From the NCBI GenBank assembly GCA_937864175.1, contig CALMJH010000078.1, positions 1 to 42,337 of the forward strand: DNA of 42,337 bases, written 5' to 3'. Below, piece after piece: positions 8,201-15,734 of this stretch (its first letter is position 1; each line of letters starts with the position of its first letter). Source of the stretch: an uncultured Burkholderiales bacterium (GTDB lineage: Bacteria > Pseudomonadota > Gammaproteobacteria > Burkholderiales > Burkholderiaceae_A). A program made the translations under genes and the position numbers. Below the pieces are notes generated by a model, which did not search any database, was not told where the DNA came from, and worked only from the letters and a program-made list of their open reading frames with translations.

Positions 8201-9055
8201 ATGGCCATGAACCAATCTCTCTATCGCCGACGCAAGCTCACCAACCAGGTTGGCCTAACGCTCTCCATGCTGGCAATGGCACTGGGCTTGTTTGTGCTGC
8301 TCTGGATTCTAGTTGTGTTGTTCAAAAACGGTTTTCAAGCCCTAGACCTAGCGATGTTTACCCAGTCGACTCCGGCGCCCGGATCTGAAGGGGGTGGATT
8401 GCTCAACGCTATTCTGGGAAGTCTGATGATCGTCCTCGTGACTGCTTTGGTCAGCACGCCGATTGGAATCTTCGCGGGTGTCTATCTTGCTGAATACGGT
8501 GATGGCAATAAGCTGGCGTCCATCACCCGTTTCGTGACGGACATCATGCTGTCTGCGCCATCTATCGTGCTGGGTTTGTTTGTCTATGCGATTTTGGTCG
8601 CTCAGGTTAAACACTTTTCCGGTTGGGCGGGCAGTCTGGCTCTGGCGCTAATCGCCGTCCCGGTAGTCCTTCGAACCACCGAAAACATGCTTCGATTGGT
8701 GCCAGGGAGCCTGCGTGAGGCCGCCTTCGCCTTGGGGGCACCTCGTTGGAAAGTGGCGACCTTCGTGACGCTTAGAGCGGCCAAGGCCGGGGTTGTAACC
8801 GGCCTGTTGTTGGCCTTGGCCCGAATCAGCGGAGAGACCGCGCCTCTGCTGTTCACCGCGCTCAACAACCAGTTTTTCTCTTTGAATATGAATGCTCCCA
8901 TGGCCAATCTGCCGGTGGTGATCTTCCAATTCGCTATGTCGCCCTATGACAACTGGGTGCGGCTGGCTTGGGGCGGCGCGCTCCTAATCACACTCACAGT
9001 TCTGGTTCTCAACATCATTGCCCGCGTCATGTTCCGTGAAAAAGTGAAGGTTTAA
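8201..9055 (+). CDS. pstA: Phosphate ABC transporter permease PstA
   Basis: 284 residues, six predicted membrane helices. The EAA-type loop [31 protein letters not shown] (about 170-200) and [20 protein letters not shown] are typical PstA. Forms the membrane channel with PstC. The ATG at 8201 is followed by another in-frame ATG at 8207; no strong Shine-Dalgarno separates the two choices. 11 nt before pstB. Confidence 0.96.
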   Translation: MAMNQSLYRRRKLTNQVGLTLSMLAMALGLFVLLWILVVLFKNGFQALDLAMFTQSTPAPGSEGGGLLNAILGSLMIVLVTALVSTPIGIFAGVYLAEYGDGNKLASITRFVTDIMLSAPSIVLGLFVYAILVAQVKHFSGWAGSLALALIAVPVVLRTTENMLRLVPGSLREAAFALGAPRWKVATFVTLRAAKAGVVTGLLLALARISGETAPLLFTALNNQFFSLNMNAPMANLPVVIFQFAMSPYDNWVRLAWGGALLITLTVLVLNIIARVMFREKVKV

Positions 9056-9066
9056 AAGGAAAACCC

Positions 9067-9846
9067 ATGTCGATTCTCGAACCCAGCAATCTCCCCAACG
9101 CCATCGAAGTTCGTGGGCTCAACTTTTTCTATGGAAAGTTCCAGGGCCTGAAGAAGGTCAATTTGGATATTGCAGAAAATAAGGTGACGGCCTTTATCGG
9201 TCCCTCGGGCTGCGGCAAGTCCACGCTACTCAGAACTCTGAACCGGATGTATAGCCTGTATCCAGGTCAGCGGGCCGAGGGAGAGATCAACCTCTACGGA
9301 GAGAATGTATTGAGCCCTAAGCAGGACCTGAACCTGCTACGGGCCCAGGTGGGCATGGTCTTCCAGAAGCCGACCCCGTTTCCCATGTCGATATACGACA
9401 ACATTGCCTTTGGCGTGCGCCTTTACGAGAACCTGAACCGTGCCGAGATGGACGAGCGGGTGGAGTGGGCCCTAACCAAGGCTGCCATCTGGGGTGAGGC
9501 CAAGGACAAGCTTGGCCAGAGTGGCTTGTCGTTATCTGGCGGTCAGCAGCAGCGTCTCTGTATTGCAAGATCAGTTGCCGTGAAGCCAAAGGTTATTCTG
9601 CTGGATGAGCCCACCTCTGCCTTGGATCCCATCTCAACCGCCAAAGTCGAAGAGCTGGTCCACGAGCTTAAAGCGGACTACACCGTGGCCATCGTGACCC
9701 ACAACATGCAGCAGGCGGCCCGGGTCTCCGACTTCACGGCCTATATGTATCTGGGCGAATTGGTGGAGTTTGGCAAGACCGACGAGATCTTCATCAAGCC
9801 CAAGAAGAAAGAGACCGAAGACTACATTACCGGCCGTTTCGGCTAA
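9067..9846 (+). CDS. pstB: Phosphate ABC transporter ATPase PstB
   Basis: 259 residues. Walker [10 protein letters not shown] at 45-53, Q-loop in [14 protein letters not shown] signature [16 protein letters not shown], Walker [15 protein letters not shown]-loop AIVTHNMQQ. It hydrolyses ATP to drive phosphate import through PstCA and, with PhoU, takes part in PhoR signalling in well-studied bacteria. Clear AAGGA Shine-Dalgarno before the ATG. phoU, which normally follows pstB, is not here but at 21352; a strong terminator closes the operon at 9891-9924. Confidence 0.97.
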   Translation: MSILEPSNLPNAIEVRGLNFFYGKFQGLKKVNLDIAENKVTAFIGPSGCGKSTLLRTLNRMYSLYPGQRAEGEINLYGENVLSPKQDLNLLRAQVGMVFQKPTPFPMSIYDNIAFGVRLYENLNRAEMDERVEWALTKAAIWGEAKDKLGQSGLSLSGGQQQRLCIARSVAVKPKVILLDEPTSALDPISTAKVEELVHELKADYTVAIVTHNMQQAARVSDFTAYMYLGELVEFGKTDEIFIKPKKKETEDYITGRFG

Positions 9847-9890
9847 TCGGAGTCCTCGCAGAGGCCGGTTGCGATCCCGACCACTGCATC

Positions 9891-9924
9891 GCCGGCCTGG
9901 GTTTGCCAACAGGCCGGCTTTTTT
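9891..9924 (+). terminator. Rho-independent terminator of pstSCAB
   Basis: Stem GCCGGCC (9891-9897) with GGCCGGC (9912-9918), 14-nt loop, then six T (9919-9924). Placed 45 nt after pstB. Confidence 0.85.
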
Positions 9925-9934
9925 CTGGCTGGCT

Positions 9935-9943
9935 TGCTATACT
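9935..9943 (+). promoter_or_regulatory. Probable extended -10 promoter of the tRNA cluster
   Basis: TGC immediately before TATACT (9938-9943), an extended -10 motif, 10 nt before the first tRNA base. No good -35 is seen; the position where it would fall overlaps the pstB terminator. Confidence 0.5.
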
Positions 9944-9953
9944 TCGCATCTCT

Positions 9954-10030
9954 CGGGGTGTAGCGCAGTCTGGTAGCGCATCTGCTTTGGGAGCAGAGGG
10001 TCGGGAGTTCGAATCTCTCCACCCCGACCA
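9954..10030 (+). tRNA. tRNA-Pro(UGG)
   Basis: 77 nt with CCA encoded. The acceptor arm CGGGGTG pairs with CACCCCG; the anticodon loop is TTTGGGA (anticodon TGG) between TCTGC and GCAGA; T-arm GGGAGTTCGAATCTCTC. First of three tandem tRNAs. Confidence 0.97.
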
Positions 10031-10057
10031 GGTTGACCGTTTTGGGTTTTTCCTCGA

Positions 10058-10134
<77 letters not shown>

Positions 10135-10171
10135 GTTAAATGGCTCCTCAGCCTGTTTTCCGAGACACGTG

Positions 10172-10247
10172 GTGGCCGTAGCTCAGTTGGTAGAGTCCCA
10201 GATTGTGATTCTGGTCGTCGTGGGTTCGAGTCCCATCGGCCACCCCA
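10172..10247 (+). tRNA. tRNA-His(GUG)
   Basis: 76 nt including CCA. Acceptor GTGGCCG pairs with CGGCCAC; the anticodon loop is TTGTGAT (GTG) between CCAGA and TCTGG. The base before the gene (10171) is G and the discriminator (10244) is C, so the G-1:C73 identity pair of tRNA-His is genome-encoded. A T-run follows at about 10254-10260 and overlaps the stop of the convergent dgkA; it may help end the transcript. Confidence 0.96.
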
Positions 10248-10259
10248 CCACCCCTTTTT

Positions 10260-10622
10260 TTAGCCCAGTACCAGCGTCCAGACGACAACGGCGTTAATAA
10301 TGGCGCCCAGCACGGCCGCGCTGCCCATGTCCTTTACGCGTTTTGAGAGCGGGTTGTTCTCGGTGCTGATGCGGTCGATGGTCTTCTCAATGGCGGTATT
10401 GAGCAACTCCACAATGACGATGAGCAACAAGACGCCAATGAGAAGTGCCCGGGAGATGCCGTCCTCGCGGAGGTAGAGGGCCAGCCCAAGAAAGATGGGC
10501 AGCAGGGCCAGTTCTACCTTGATGGCCTCCTCGGAGTGCCAGGCCGCACTGAAGCCCTCGAGAGAGTAAAAAAAGGCGGAGACCAGGCGGCGTTTGGCCA
10601 GGGCGATGGCTTCTCTAAACAT
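10260..10622 (-). CDS. dgkA: Diacylglycerol kinase, DgkA family
   Basis: 120 residues, the size of the small trimeric integral-membrane kinase. Conserved features: SLEGFSAAWHSEEAIKVELALL in the N-terminal surface region, then VIVELLNTAIEKTIDRIS (active-site Glu/Asn in helix 2), then PLSKRVKDMGSAAVLGAI. It phosphorylates diacylglycerol to phosphatidic acid in the inner membrane. Divergent from the plcP-like gene by 171 bp. That is suggestive, since PlcP releases diacylglycerol from phospholipid and DgkA would recycle what the glycosyltransferase does not use. A single DgkA also normally recycles diacylglycerol from periplasmic glucan synthesis, so the link is inference. Confidence 0.95.
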   Translation of the reverse strand: MFREAIALAKRRLVSAFFYSLEGFSAAWHSEEAIKVELALLPIFLGLALYLREDGISRALLIGVLLLIVIVELLNTAIEKTIDRISTENNPLSKRVKDMGSAAVLGAIINAVVVWTLVLG

Positions 10623-10740
10623 GAAGATCCCTTTTTTGGTGGAGGCGCTAGACCCAAAGGCTCATCCCGCAACGCGGCACGAGCCCGTCTCGGCAGGCAG
10701 TGTAAGCGGATTCTTGGGTGGGAGTAGCTGAGTCATAAAA

Positions 10741-10769
10741 GGTTCATCAGTCTGACATGTTGATGTCAC
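10741..10769 (+). promoter_or_regulatory. Pho-box-like repeats upstream of the plcP-agt operon
   Basis: Units 11 bp apart: GGTTCAT (10741-10747, weak), CTGACAT (10752-10758, 6/7 to CTGTCAY), ATGTCAC (10763-10769, 6/7). Candidate -10s are CACCAT (10780-10785) or CATGAT (10783-10788), putting the transcript start at or next to the GTG start codon at 10794. Confidence 0.6.
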
Positions 10770-10793
10770 CACCTAGGCGCACCATGATCTTCC

Positions 10794-11654
10794 GTGGACC
10801 CACGCGACCTGCCCCCTCCCCGCGATCCTAGTCAGATTGGCTCGGAAGGGCGACACTACCGCGCGATCTGGATCTCCGACATACACCTGGGGACACCAGG
10901 TTGCAAAGCCGAGTTCCTGCTGGATTTTCTCAAGGCCAACGAGTCAGACCAGCTCTACCTGGTGGGCGACATTATCGACGGCTGGCAGCTCAAGAAGGGC
11001 TGGTACTGGAAGCAGTCGCACAACGACGTGGTCCAGAAGGTGCTTCGAAAAGCACGCAAGGGCACCAAAGTTACCTACATCGTTGGCAACCATGATGAGG
11101 TCCTTCGGGATTTCCTGGGACTGACATTTGGTGACATTGTGATTGCCAACGAGGCGGTCCACGTCACACAAGATGGCCGACGTCTCTGGATTACCCATGG
11201 CGACCTCTTTGATGGCGTCATTCAGTACGCCAAGTGGTTGGCCTATTTGGGAGATTCGGCCTACACCCTCATTCTCAAGCTCAACGACACCTTCAACTTC
11301 ATGCGGCACAAGATGGGGCTGTCCTACTGGTCGGTGTCTCAGTTTTTGAAACACAAGGTTAAAAACGCCGTCTCGTTCATTACCGCCTTTGAGGAGGCGC
11401 TGACGACTGAGGCCCGACGCCGGGGCTACGATGGCGTGGTCTGTGGCCATATTCACCGGGCCGAGATCCGTGACATCGACGGCACGTTGTATTGCAACGA
11501 TGGCGATTGGGTCGAGAGTCTCTCGGCCCTGGTAGAGACCCACGACGGGGAGTTAAAGCTGGTTTTCTGGCCCTATCGCAAACAGATCCAGGATCAGGCT
11601 GCAAAAAAATCCACGCTGGAGCAGACCCATGTCGAACACCCCACCACGGTTTAA
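10794..11654 (+). CDS. plcP: PlcP-like metallophosphoesterase (phospholipid phospholipase C type)
   Basis: 286 residues, calcineurin-type fold of the UDP-2,3-diacylglucosamine pyrophosphatase group (COG2908). Metal ligands visible: WISDIHLG (Asp29, His31), LVGDIIDGW (Asp59), GNHDE (98-102), THGD and CGHIHRAE. The family includes LpxH, but this longer form followed directly by a GT4 glycosyltransferase matches PlcP, the phosphate-starvation phospholipase C that cuts phospholipids to diacylglycerol plus phosphoheadgroup. GTG at 10794 is the only start: an in-frame stop lies at 10785-10787 and no other good start precedes the conserved HYRAIWISD. Pho-like repeats lie just upstream. The alternative, lipid A biosynthesis (LpxH), is less likely given the partner and the promoter. 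Confidence 0.75.
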   Translation: MDPRDLPPPRDPSQIGSEGRHYRAIWISDIHLGTPGCKAEFLLDFLKANESDQLYLVGDIIDGWQLKKGWYWKQSHNDVVQKVLRKARKGTKVTYIVGNHDEVLRDFLGLTFGDIVIANEAVHVTQDGRRLWITHGDLFDGVIQYAKWLAYLGDSAYTLILKLNDTFNFMRHKMGLSYWSVSQFLKHKVKNAVSFITAFEEALTTEARRRGYDGVVCGHIHRAEIRDIDGTLYCNDGDWVESLSALVETHDGELKLVFWPYRKQIQDQAAKKSTLEQTHVEHPTTV

Positions 11655-12702
11655 ACGCCTCGTCATTGTCTCGGATGCCTGGCATCCACAGGTCAACGGT
11701 GTGGTTCGAACACTCGGCAATACCAAGGCCTCCTTAGAGGCCATTGGGTTTGAGGTCATTCTCATCACCCCCGACCAGTTCCGATCCATGCCCTGTCCCA
11801 GCTACCCCGAGATCCGGCTTGCGCTCACGGGTAGCAAGACGATTGGTCAGAAGATCATGAGCCTTCAGCCAGATGCCCTGCACATCGCAACCGAAGGTCC
11901 TCTTGGATGGGCTGCACGGCGGGCGGCCCTTCGGAATGGCTGGCAGTTCACCACAGCCTTTCACACGCGCTTTCCTGAGTACGTCAATGCCAGAACCGGC
12001 ATCCCGGTCAGTTGGCTCTATGCGCTTTTTCGGCGGTTTCATGCCCCGTCGGCTGCAGTCCTGGCCCCGACTCAGGCCATCATCGACGACCTGAAGCACT
12101 GGCGGTTCGAGAACGTGACCTACTGGACGCGCGGAGTGGATCACAAGATCTTCTTCCCTCGGGTTGCGCAGACCGAGATGCCACGGAAGGACAATCCGGT
12201 CTTCGTCTATGTGGGCCGGCTTGCTGTAGAGAAGAACATTGAGGCTTTTCTTCGACTTGACCTGCCCGGTGAAAAGTGGGTGGCCGGCGAGGGGCCGATG
12301 GAGGCTGATCTCAAGCGTCGGTACCCCGGGGTCCGTTGGATCGGCGTGCTGCCTCAGCCCGAGTTGGCCGAGGTCTACAGTCGGGCCGATGTCTTTGTCT
12401 TTCCAAGCCTGACCGATACCTTTGGCCTGGTGATGGTCGAGGCCATGGCCTGCGGCCTGCCTGTAGCGGCTTACCCCGTGGCGGGACCACTGGATGTGGT
12501 GGGCCACTCGGCGGCCGGCGTTCTTGACCATGACCTGCGACGGGCCTGTCTGGCCTGTCTGGAGATTCCTCGTTCAGTGGCCTTGGCACATGCCGCCTCC
12601 TTTACCTGGGCCAATGCCTCAAGCCAGTTCGCAAGGGCTCTGGTTCCCTTTAACCCCTCGAAGTCCCTAGACAAAGGAGAAGTCCATGAACTATGCACCT
12701 GA
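11629..12702 (+). CDS. agt: GT4-family glycosyltransferase, Agt-like (glycolipid synthesis from diacylglycerol)
   Basis: 357 residues, two Rossmann domains of GT-B fold. N-terminal VSDAWHPQVNGVVRTL is the acceptor-side motif shared with SqdX, MgtA and Agt enzymes; ATEGPLGWAARRAA and TTAFHTRFPEYV follow. The C-terminal donor site contains FVYVGRLAVEKNIEAF and SLTDTFGLVMVEAMACGLPVAAYPVAGP (EX7E-type region). It overlaps the plcP-like gene by 26 nt with its GGAG Shine-Dalgarno inside it, so production is coupled. Known plcP-agt pairs replace phospholipids by mono- or glucuronosyl-diacylglycerol when phosphate is short; which sugar is used here cannot be read. A general mannosyltransferase role remains possible. 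Confidence 0.7.
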   Translation: MSNTPPRFKRLVIVSDAWHPQVNGVVRTLGNTKASLEAIGFEVILITPDQFRSMPCPSYPEIRLALTGSKTIGQKIMSLQPDALHIATEGPLGWAARRAALRNGWQFTTAFHTRFPEYVNARTGIPVSWLYALFRRFHAPSAAVLAPTQAIIDDLKHWRFENVTYWTRGVDHKIFFPRVAQTEMPRKDNPVFVYVGRLAVEKNIEAFLRLDLPGEKWVAGEGPMEADLKRRYPGVRWIGVLPQPELAEVYSRADVFVFPSLTDTFGLVMVEAMACGLPVAAYPVAGPLDVVGHSAAGVLDHDLRRACLACLEIPRSVALAHAASFTWANASSQFARALVPFNPSKSLDKGEVHELCT

Positions 12703-13039
12703 GCATGTTGAGTTGGCTTTGGAGTGGATTGAAGATCTGCAGGTCTTGTCGGATGCGGGGCGTCGGATCCTGCGGCGTCTTAGCGAGGAGCATCTCCAGG
12801 AACGTCAGTGGCTGGCGGCCGAGGCCATCTTCGAGGAGCTCTCGGCTGTGCCTCCTCATGAGCTTGAAGTGGCCCTTGACGACATGATGATCCTTGGCCT
12901 GGTCGTAGTGGCAGACACCGACGAGGATGAGGACACCTTCTATCGGGTGAGCCCTCAGATTGCCTTCGACCTCGACAGCACGATCGCCGAGGTCGTCTCG
13001 TCTGAATCAGACCCCGAGGACCAGCGCACGGCTGCCTGA
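12686..13039 (+). CDS. Unknown 117-residue acidic protein, possible winged-helix
   Basis: Not recognised. It overlaps the end of the glycosyltransferase gene by 17 nt and has a strong AGGAG Shine-Dalgarno, so it is a real gene in that operon. Predicted mainly helical with a pattern like a winged helix: AGRRILRRLSEEH (about 24-36), LAAEAIFEEL (43-52), PPHELEVALDDMMILGLVVVAD (about 56-77), a turn DEDEDTF and FYRVSPQIAF. Very acidic (many Asp/Glu), no signal peptide, no membrane segment, no cysteine. Position after plcP-agt suggests a regulator or accessory factor for lipid remodelling, but this is only context. Confidence 0.85.
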   Translation: MNYAPEHVELALEWIEDLQVLSDAGRRILRRLSEEHLQERQWLAAEAIFEELSAVPPHELEVALDDMMILGLVVVADTDEDEDTFYRVSPQIAFDLDSTIAEVVSSESDPEDQRTAA

Positions 13040-13065
13040 GTTTGGCACAAGGTTGAGGCCGGGAG

Positions 13066-14175
13066 ATGGCAGCCCGTTTTCATAATCCGGTCGACGTTCG
13101 TTTTGGGTTGGGTGTCTCGGCCAGCCTGGCCGAGTTGGTCGGTGACAGGTCCTGCGTTGTGTTGACCTTTGCCGAGGCCGGGTACCTTGGCCTTCTCAAT
13201 ACCACCGTGGAGTCCCTCGGTGGGTGCCTCTTGGGCGTTCTAGATCAGGTTCCGGCCAATCCAGATGTCCAAGACCTCGAAACCATTTGGCAGGCGTTTA
13301 TTCACCTGGATCAGCCACCGCAGGTGGTGGTCGCACTGGGCGGCGGCAGTGTGATTGACACGGCCAAAGCCATCTGTACGGCCAGTTCGGCCCAGTCCTT
13401 TCATCAGATGATGAACCACCTGACTCAGGGTCTGGCCGTTGAGGAACGGCTGACCTGTGAGTTGGTGGCAGTCCCCACCACGGCGGGCACCGGCAGTGAG
13501 GTCACGCCCTGGGCAACCATCTGGGACAAGGCGGCTCAAAAAAAATATTCGCTACAGGGTCCGGCCCTCTGGCCAGTCAGGGCGCTCGTTGACCCAAGGC
13601 TCAGCCAGGGCTGCCCAGCCTCAGTCACCCTCAGCAGTGGCTTGGATTCGCTGTCCCATGCTCTTGAGGCGCTCTGGAATCGGCATCACAACCCGGTCTC
13701 TGATGCCATGGCGGTGGAGGCCGCCAAGACCATCTTGCGTGTGCTGCCAGTCCTCATGACAGACTTGGGAAACCTTGGTCTTCGCACCGAAATGGCAAGG
13801 GCGGCCTTACTGGCTGGACTTGCGTTCTCCAACACCAAGACCGCCCTGGCCCATGCTATTTCCTACGACCTCACCCTGCGACTCGGTCTTTCGCATGGCC
13901 TGGCCTGCAGCTTCTGTCTGCCGGCGGTCTTGGAGCGGGCGCTGGGCCTTGAGGCCTCGAGAGACAATTGTCTTGCAGCTATCTTTGGGGATCCGCTCGA
14001 ACAGGCCGCCACGCGGCTGAGGGCCTTTTTAAATCAGCTGGGTGTCGAGACTTCTTTTGTGGCTTATGGGTACGACTCGGCCGCGGAGGCGGCGTTGCTG
14101 GACCAGGCGATCATGAGTCCAAGGGGCCAGAATTTTCTGGGCCCATTAGGGTCTCTGGCCCGGTCGGGGCGATAG
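13066..14175 (+). CDS. Iron-containing alcohol dehydrogenase, resembling phosphonoacetaldehyde reductases
   Basis: 369 residues, group III Fe-ADH fold: N-terminal FHNPVDVRFGLG, NAD(P)-binding VVALGGGSVIDTAKA (about 89-103), PTTAGTGSEVTPWATIWD, and metal ligands in SGLDSLSHALEALW, TALAHAISYDL and LGLSHGLACSF (one Asp, three His). The overall pattern, with TPWATIWD followed by ALVDPRLS, resembles the hydroxyethylphosphonate dehydrogenase / phosphonoacetaldehyde reductase subgroup more than butanol or lactaldehyde dehydrogenases; I judge this by eye. It would interconvert phosphonoacetaldehyde and 2-hydroxyethylphosphonate. Lies 26 nt after the 117-residue gene, probably the fourth gene of the plcP operon. 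No phosphonate-synthesis gene (pepM) is in the window. Confidence 0.85.
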   Translation: MAARFHNPVDVRFGLGVSASLAELVGDRSCVVLTFAEAGYLGLLNTTVESLGGCLLGVLDQVPANPDVQDLETIWQAFIHLDQPPQVVVALGGGSVIDTAKAICTASSAQSFHQMMNHLTQGLAVEERLTCELVAVPTTAGTGSEVTPWATIWDKAAQKKYSLQGPALWPVRALVDPRLSQGCPASVTLSSGLDSLSHALEALWNRHHNPVSDAMAVEAAKTILRVLPVLMTDLGNLGLRTEMARAALLAGLAFSNTKTALAHAISYDLTLRLGLSHGLACSFCLPAVLERALGLEASRDNCLAAIFGDPLEQAATRLRAFLNQLGVETSFVAYGYDSAAEAALLDQAIMSPRGQNFLGPLGSLARSGR

Positions 14176-14180
14176 CAGGC

Positions 14181-15734
14181 TCAGCTCTGGGCCATGGCCT
14201 TGGCGGCCAGATAGCCCCTTAAAACCGCCAGACAGTAGTGCGCAGTCTCGCCTTCGATGGACTGGCTCTGCATCGCCTGCTGCAGAGTCTGAAGTGCGAC
14301 CGCCCGATCCTGGTCATCACCCAGGCGTTCCTGGGCCCTCGCAGCCTTTTTGCTTATGGTGTCGAGCCGAGCCTTGACGCCCAGGTCATCCAGAATGGGT
14401 GCTGCATAACGCATGGCTTTGTAAGCCAGCCGGAGCCGGTGCAGGGCCTCTGGGTCGGACTTGCTTCGGGCGGTTAGCTTTTTGATGCGGCGCTTCAGTC
14501 GGTTAAGAAGGAATTCGCCAAGGGTCTCAGAGGGATGAAGGACTGCTGGCTCGAGCAGACCAACGGTCTCGGTCTCGGTCACGGTCACGGGCAAGGGCCT
14601 GGTGATCTGGTCAGGCAGGTCGAGAGACTCCAGCAGGATGTGCAACTGGCAGATGAGCTGTCCCACCTCTGGCATCAGCAGGTCTAGCCGCAGGGCTGCC
14701 CGCTCCGCGGCCTGGGCCGCCAGCAGCGGCGCAGTGGCCCTGCCAATGTGCGGGTCGCTGGCAAGCGCCTGATCGAGAGGAAGCCAGAATCGCTCCAGGC
14801 TGACATCAAGGTTGCGAAGCCGCCCCAGCCTGGAGGCCAACTGGCCAGCGGCCTGGTTCAGGTGGGCCAGCTGATCGCTGTCCTTGACCAGTCTGAGCAG
14901 CTTAAGGCCCGTGCGAATCCGGCGCAGGCAGACACGAGATTGATGGACGCCCTCTGGGTCATCGGCCTGCTGGATTCGCAAGAGCCACTGGGTTAGGTCG
15001 GCCGCGGCAGCCCGCAGGTGCTCGGCAAACACAAGGCTGGGCTTGGCGCCTTTGACCAGGGTGGTGCGGGACTTCTGGGGCTCCAGAAACTTTGGCGAAA
15101 GCAGACCATAGCCTCGTTGGGCTTTTGATCGTGGTTCAAATTGATAGCCCGGGCCGAGGTGGCCCAGCAGATCTGCTGCTGCTCGCCAGAGGTCGACTGG
15201 CTGGCCGGCCTGCAGTTCGAGCTCCAATTCTTGGACCGACACCTGCGACTGATCAGCGGCCTGAATGAACCCTAGGTCGAGGGCCAGTTCGATGGTGGAG
15301 GGGCCTTGATGGAAGACCCAGATCGTACGTCGGACCTGAACGACAAATTTGGGCTTGAGCGCCTCGGGGTTCTCGAGGGCGACCACCAAGGGTTTGGAGA
15401 GCCCACGTGTGGCGTCTCGGTCGTTGGGCAGTCCCAGCGGGCTGATGGCGGGTAGTTGGCTCGCTGGCAGGCGGGCGTGCCGGAAGTTCCACTCCTGGCG
15501 GGATCCGCCAGAGGCCTCGGTCTTAAGGGTCTGGACCCATTGCCCGGACTCACGGCGGATGCGAAGCCCAGCCTTGCACCGGGCCAGATCGAGCCGATCG
15601 GTGTCGAAGTAGACCGCCTGAAGCTGCTGTCGCCGGGGCTCAATACCCTGAAGGCTTGCCCACTTCTTGAGTTGGGCAACCTCGAGGGGTCCCGTCAGGC
15701 AGATTTCGGTTTCGAGGTGGGGCTGTATGGTCAT
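14181..15734 (-). CDS. CYTH-CHAD domain protein (triphosphate/polyphosphate-binding)
   Basis: 517 residues: a CYTH domain (about 1-200), a linker, then a CHAD domain (about 235-510) rich in His/Arg/Lys helices, such as GVHQSRVCLRRIRTGLKLL and ALHRLRLAYKAMRYAAPIL. CYTH domains hydrolyse or bind triphosphate; CHAD binds polyphosphate and can localise to polyphosphate granules. The usual ExExK start of CYTH reads Glu8-Thr-Glu10-Ile-Cys12, so the lysine is replaced by cysteine and catalysis may be altered. Its ATG overlaps the ackA stop by 4 nt, making it the last gene of fabI-pta-ackA-CHAD. Substrate unknown; polyphosphate is the likely ligand, and ppk2 lies at the other end of this operon. Confidence 0.88.
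   Translation of the reverse strand: MTIQPHLETEICLTGPLEVAQLKKWASLQGIEPRRQQLQAVYFDTDRLDLARCKAGLRIRRESGQWVQTLKTEASGGSRQEWNFRHARLPASQLPAISPLGLPNDRDATRGLSKPLVVALENPEALKPKFVVQVRRTIWVFHQGPSTIELALDLGFIQAADQSQVSVQELELELQAGQPVDLWRAAADLLGHLGPGYQFEPRSKAQRGYGLLSPKFLEPQKSRTTLVKGAKPSLVFAEHLRAAAADLTQWLLRIQQADDPEGVHQSRVCLRRIRTGLKLLRLVKDSDQLAHLNQAAGQLASRLGRLRNLDVSLERFWLPLDQALASDPHIGRATAPLLAAQAAERAALRLDLLMPEVGQLICQLHILLESLDLPDQITRPLPVTVTETETVGLLEPAVLHPSETLGEFLLNRLKRRIKKLTARSKSDPEALHRLRLAYKAMRYAAPILDDLGVKARLDTISKKAARAQERLGDDQDRAVALQTLQQAMQSQSIEGETAHYCLAVLRGYLAAKAMAQS

Noticed and set aside
10944-11543. Minus-strand frame of 199 codons opposite the plcP-like gene
   Set aside because: Shadow of a gene with clear metallophosphoesterase motifs.
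10794-11654. Naming the metallophosphoesterase lpxH
   Set aside because: Same superfamily, but the glycosyltransferase partner overlapping by 26 nt and the Pho-like upstream repeats fit PlcP better; left as a stated alternative.
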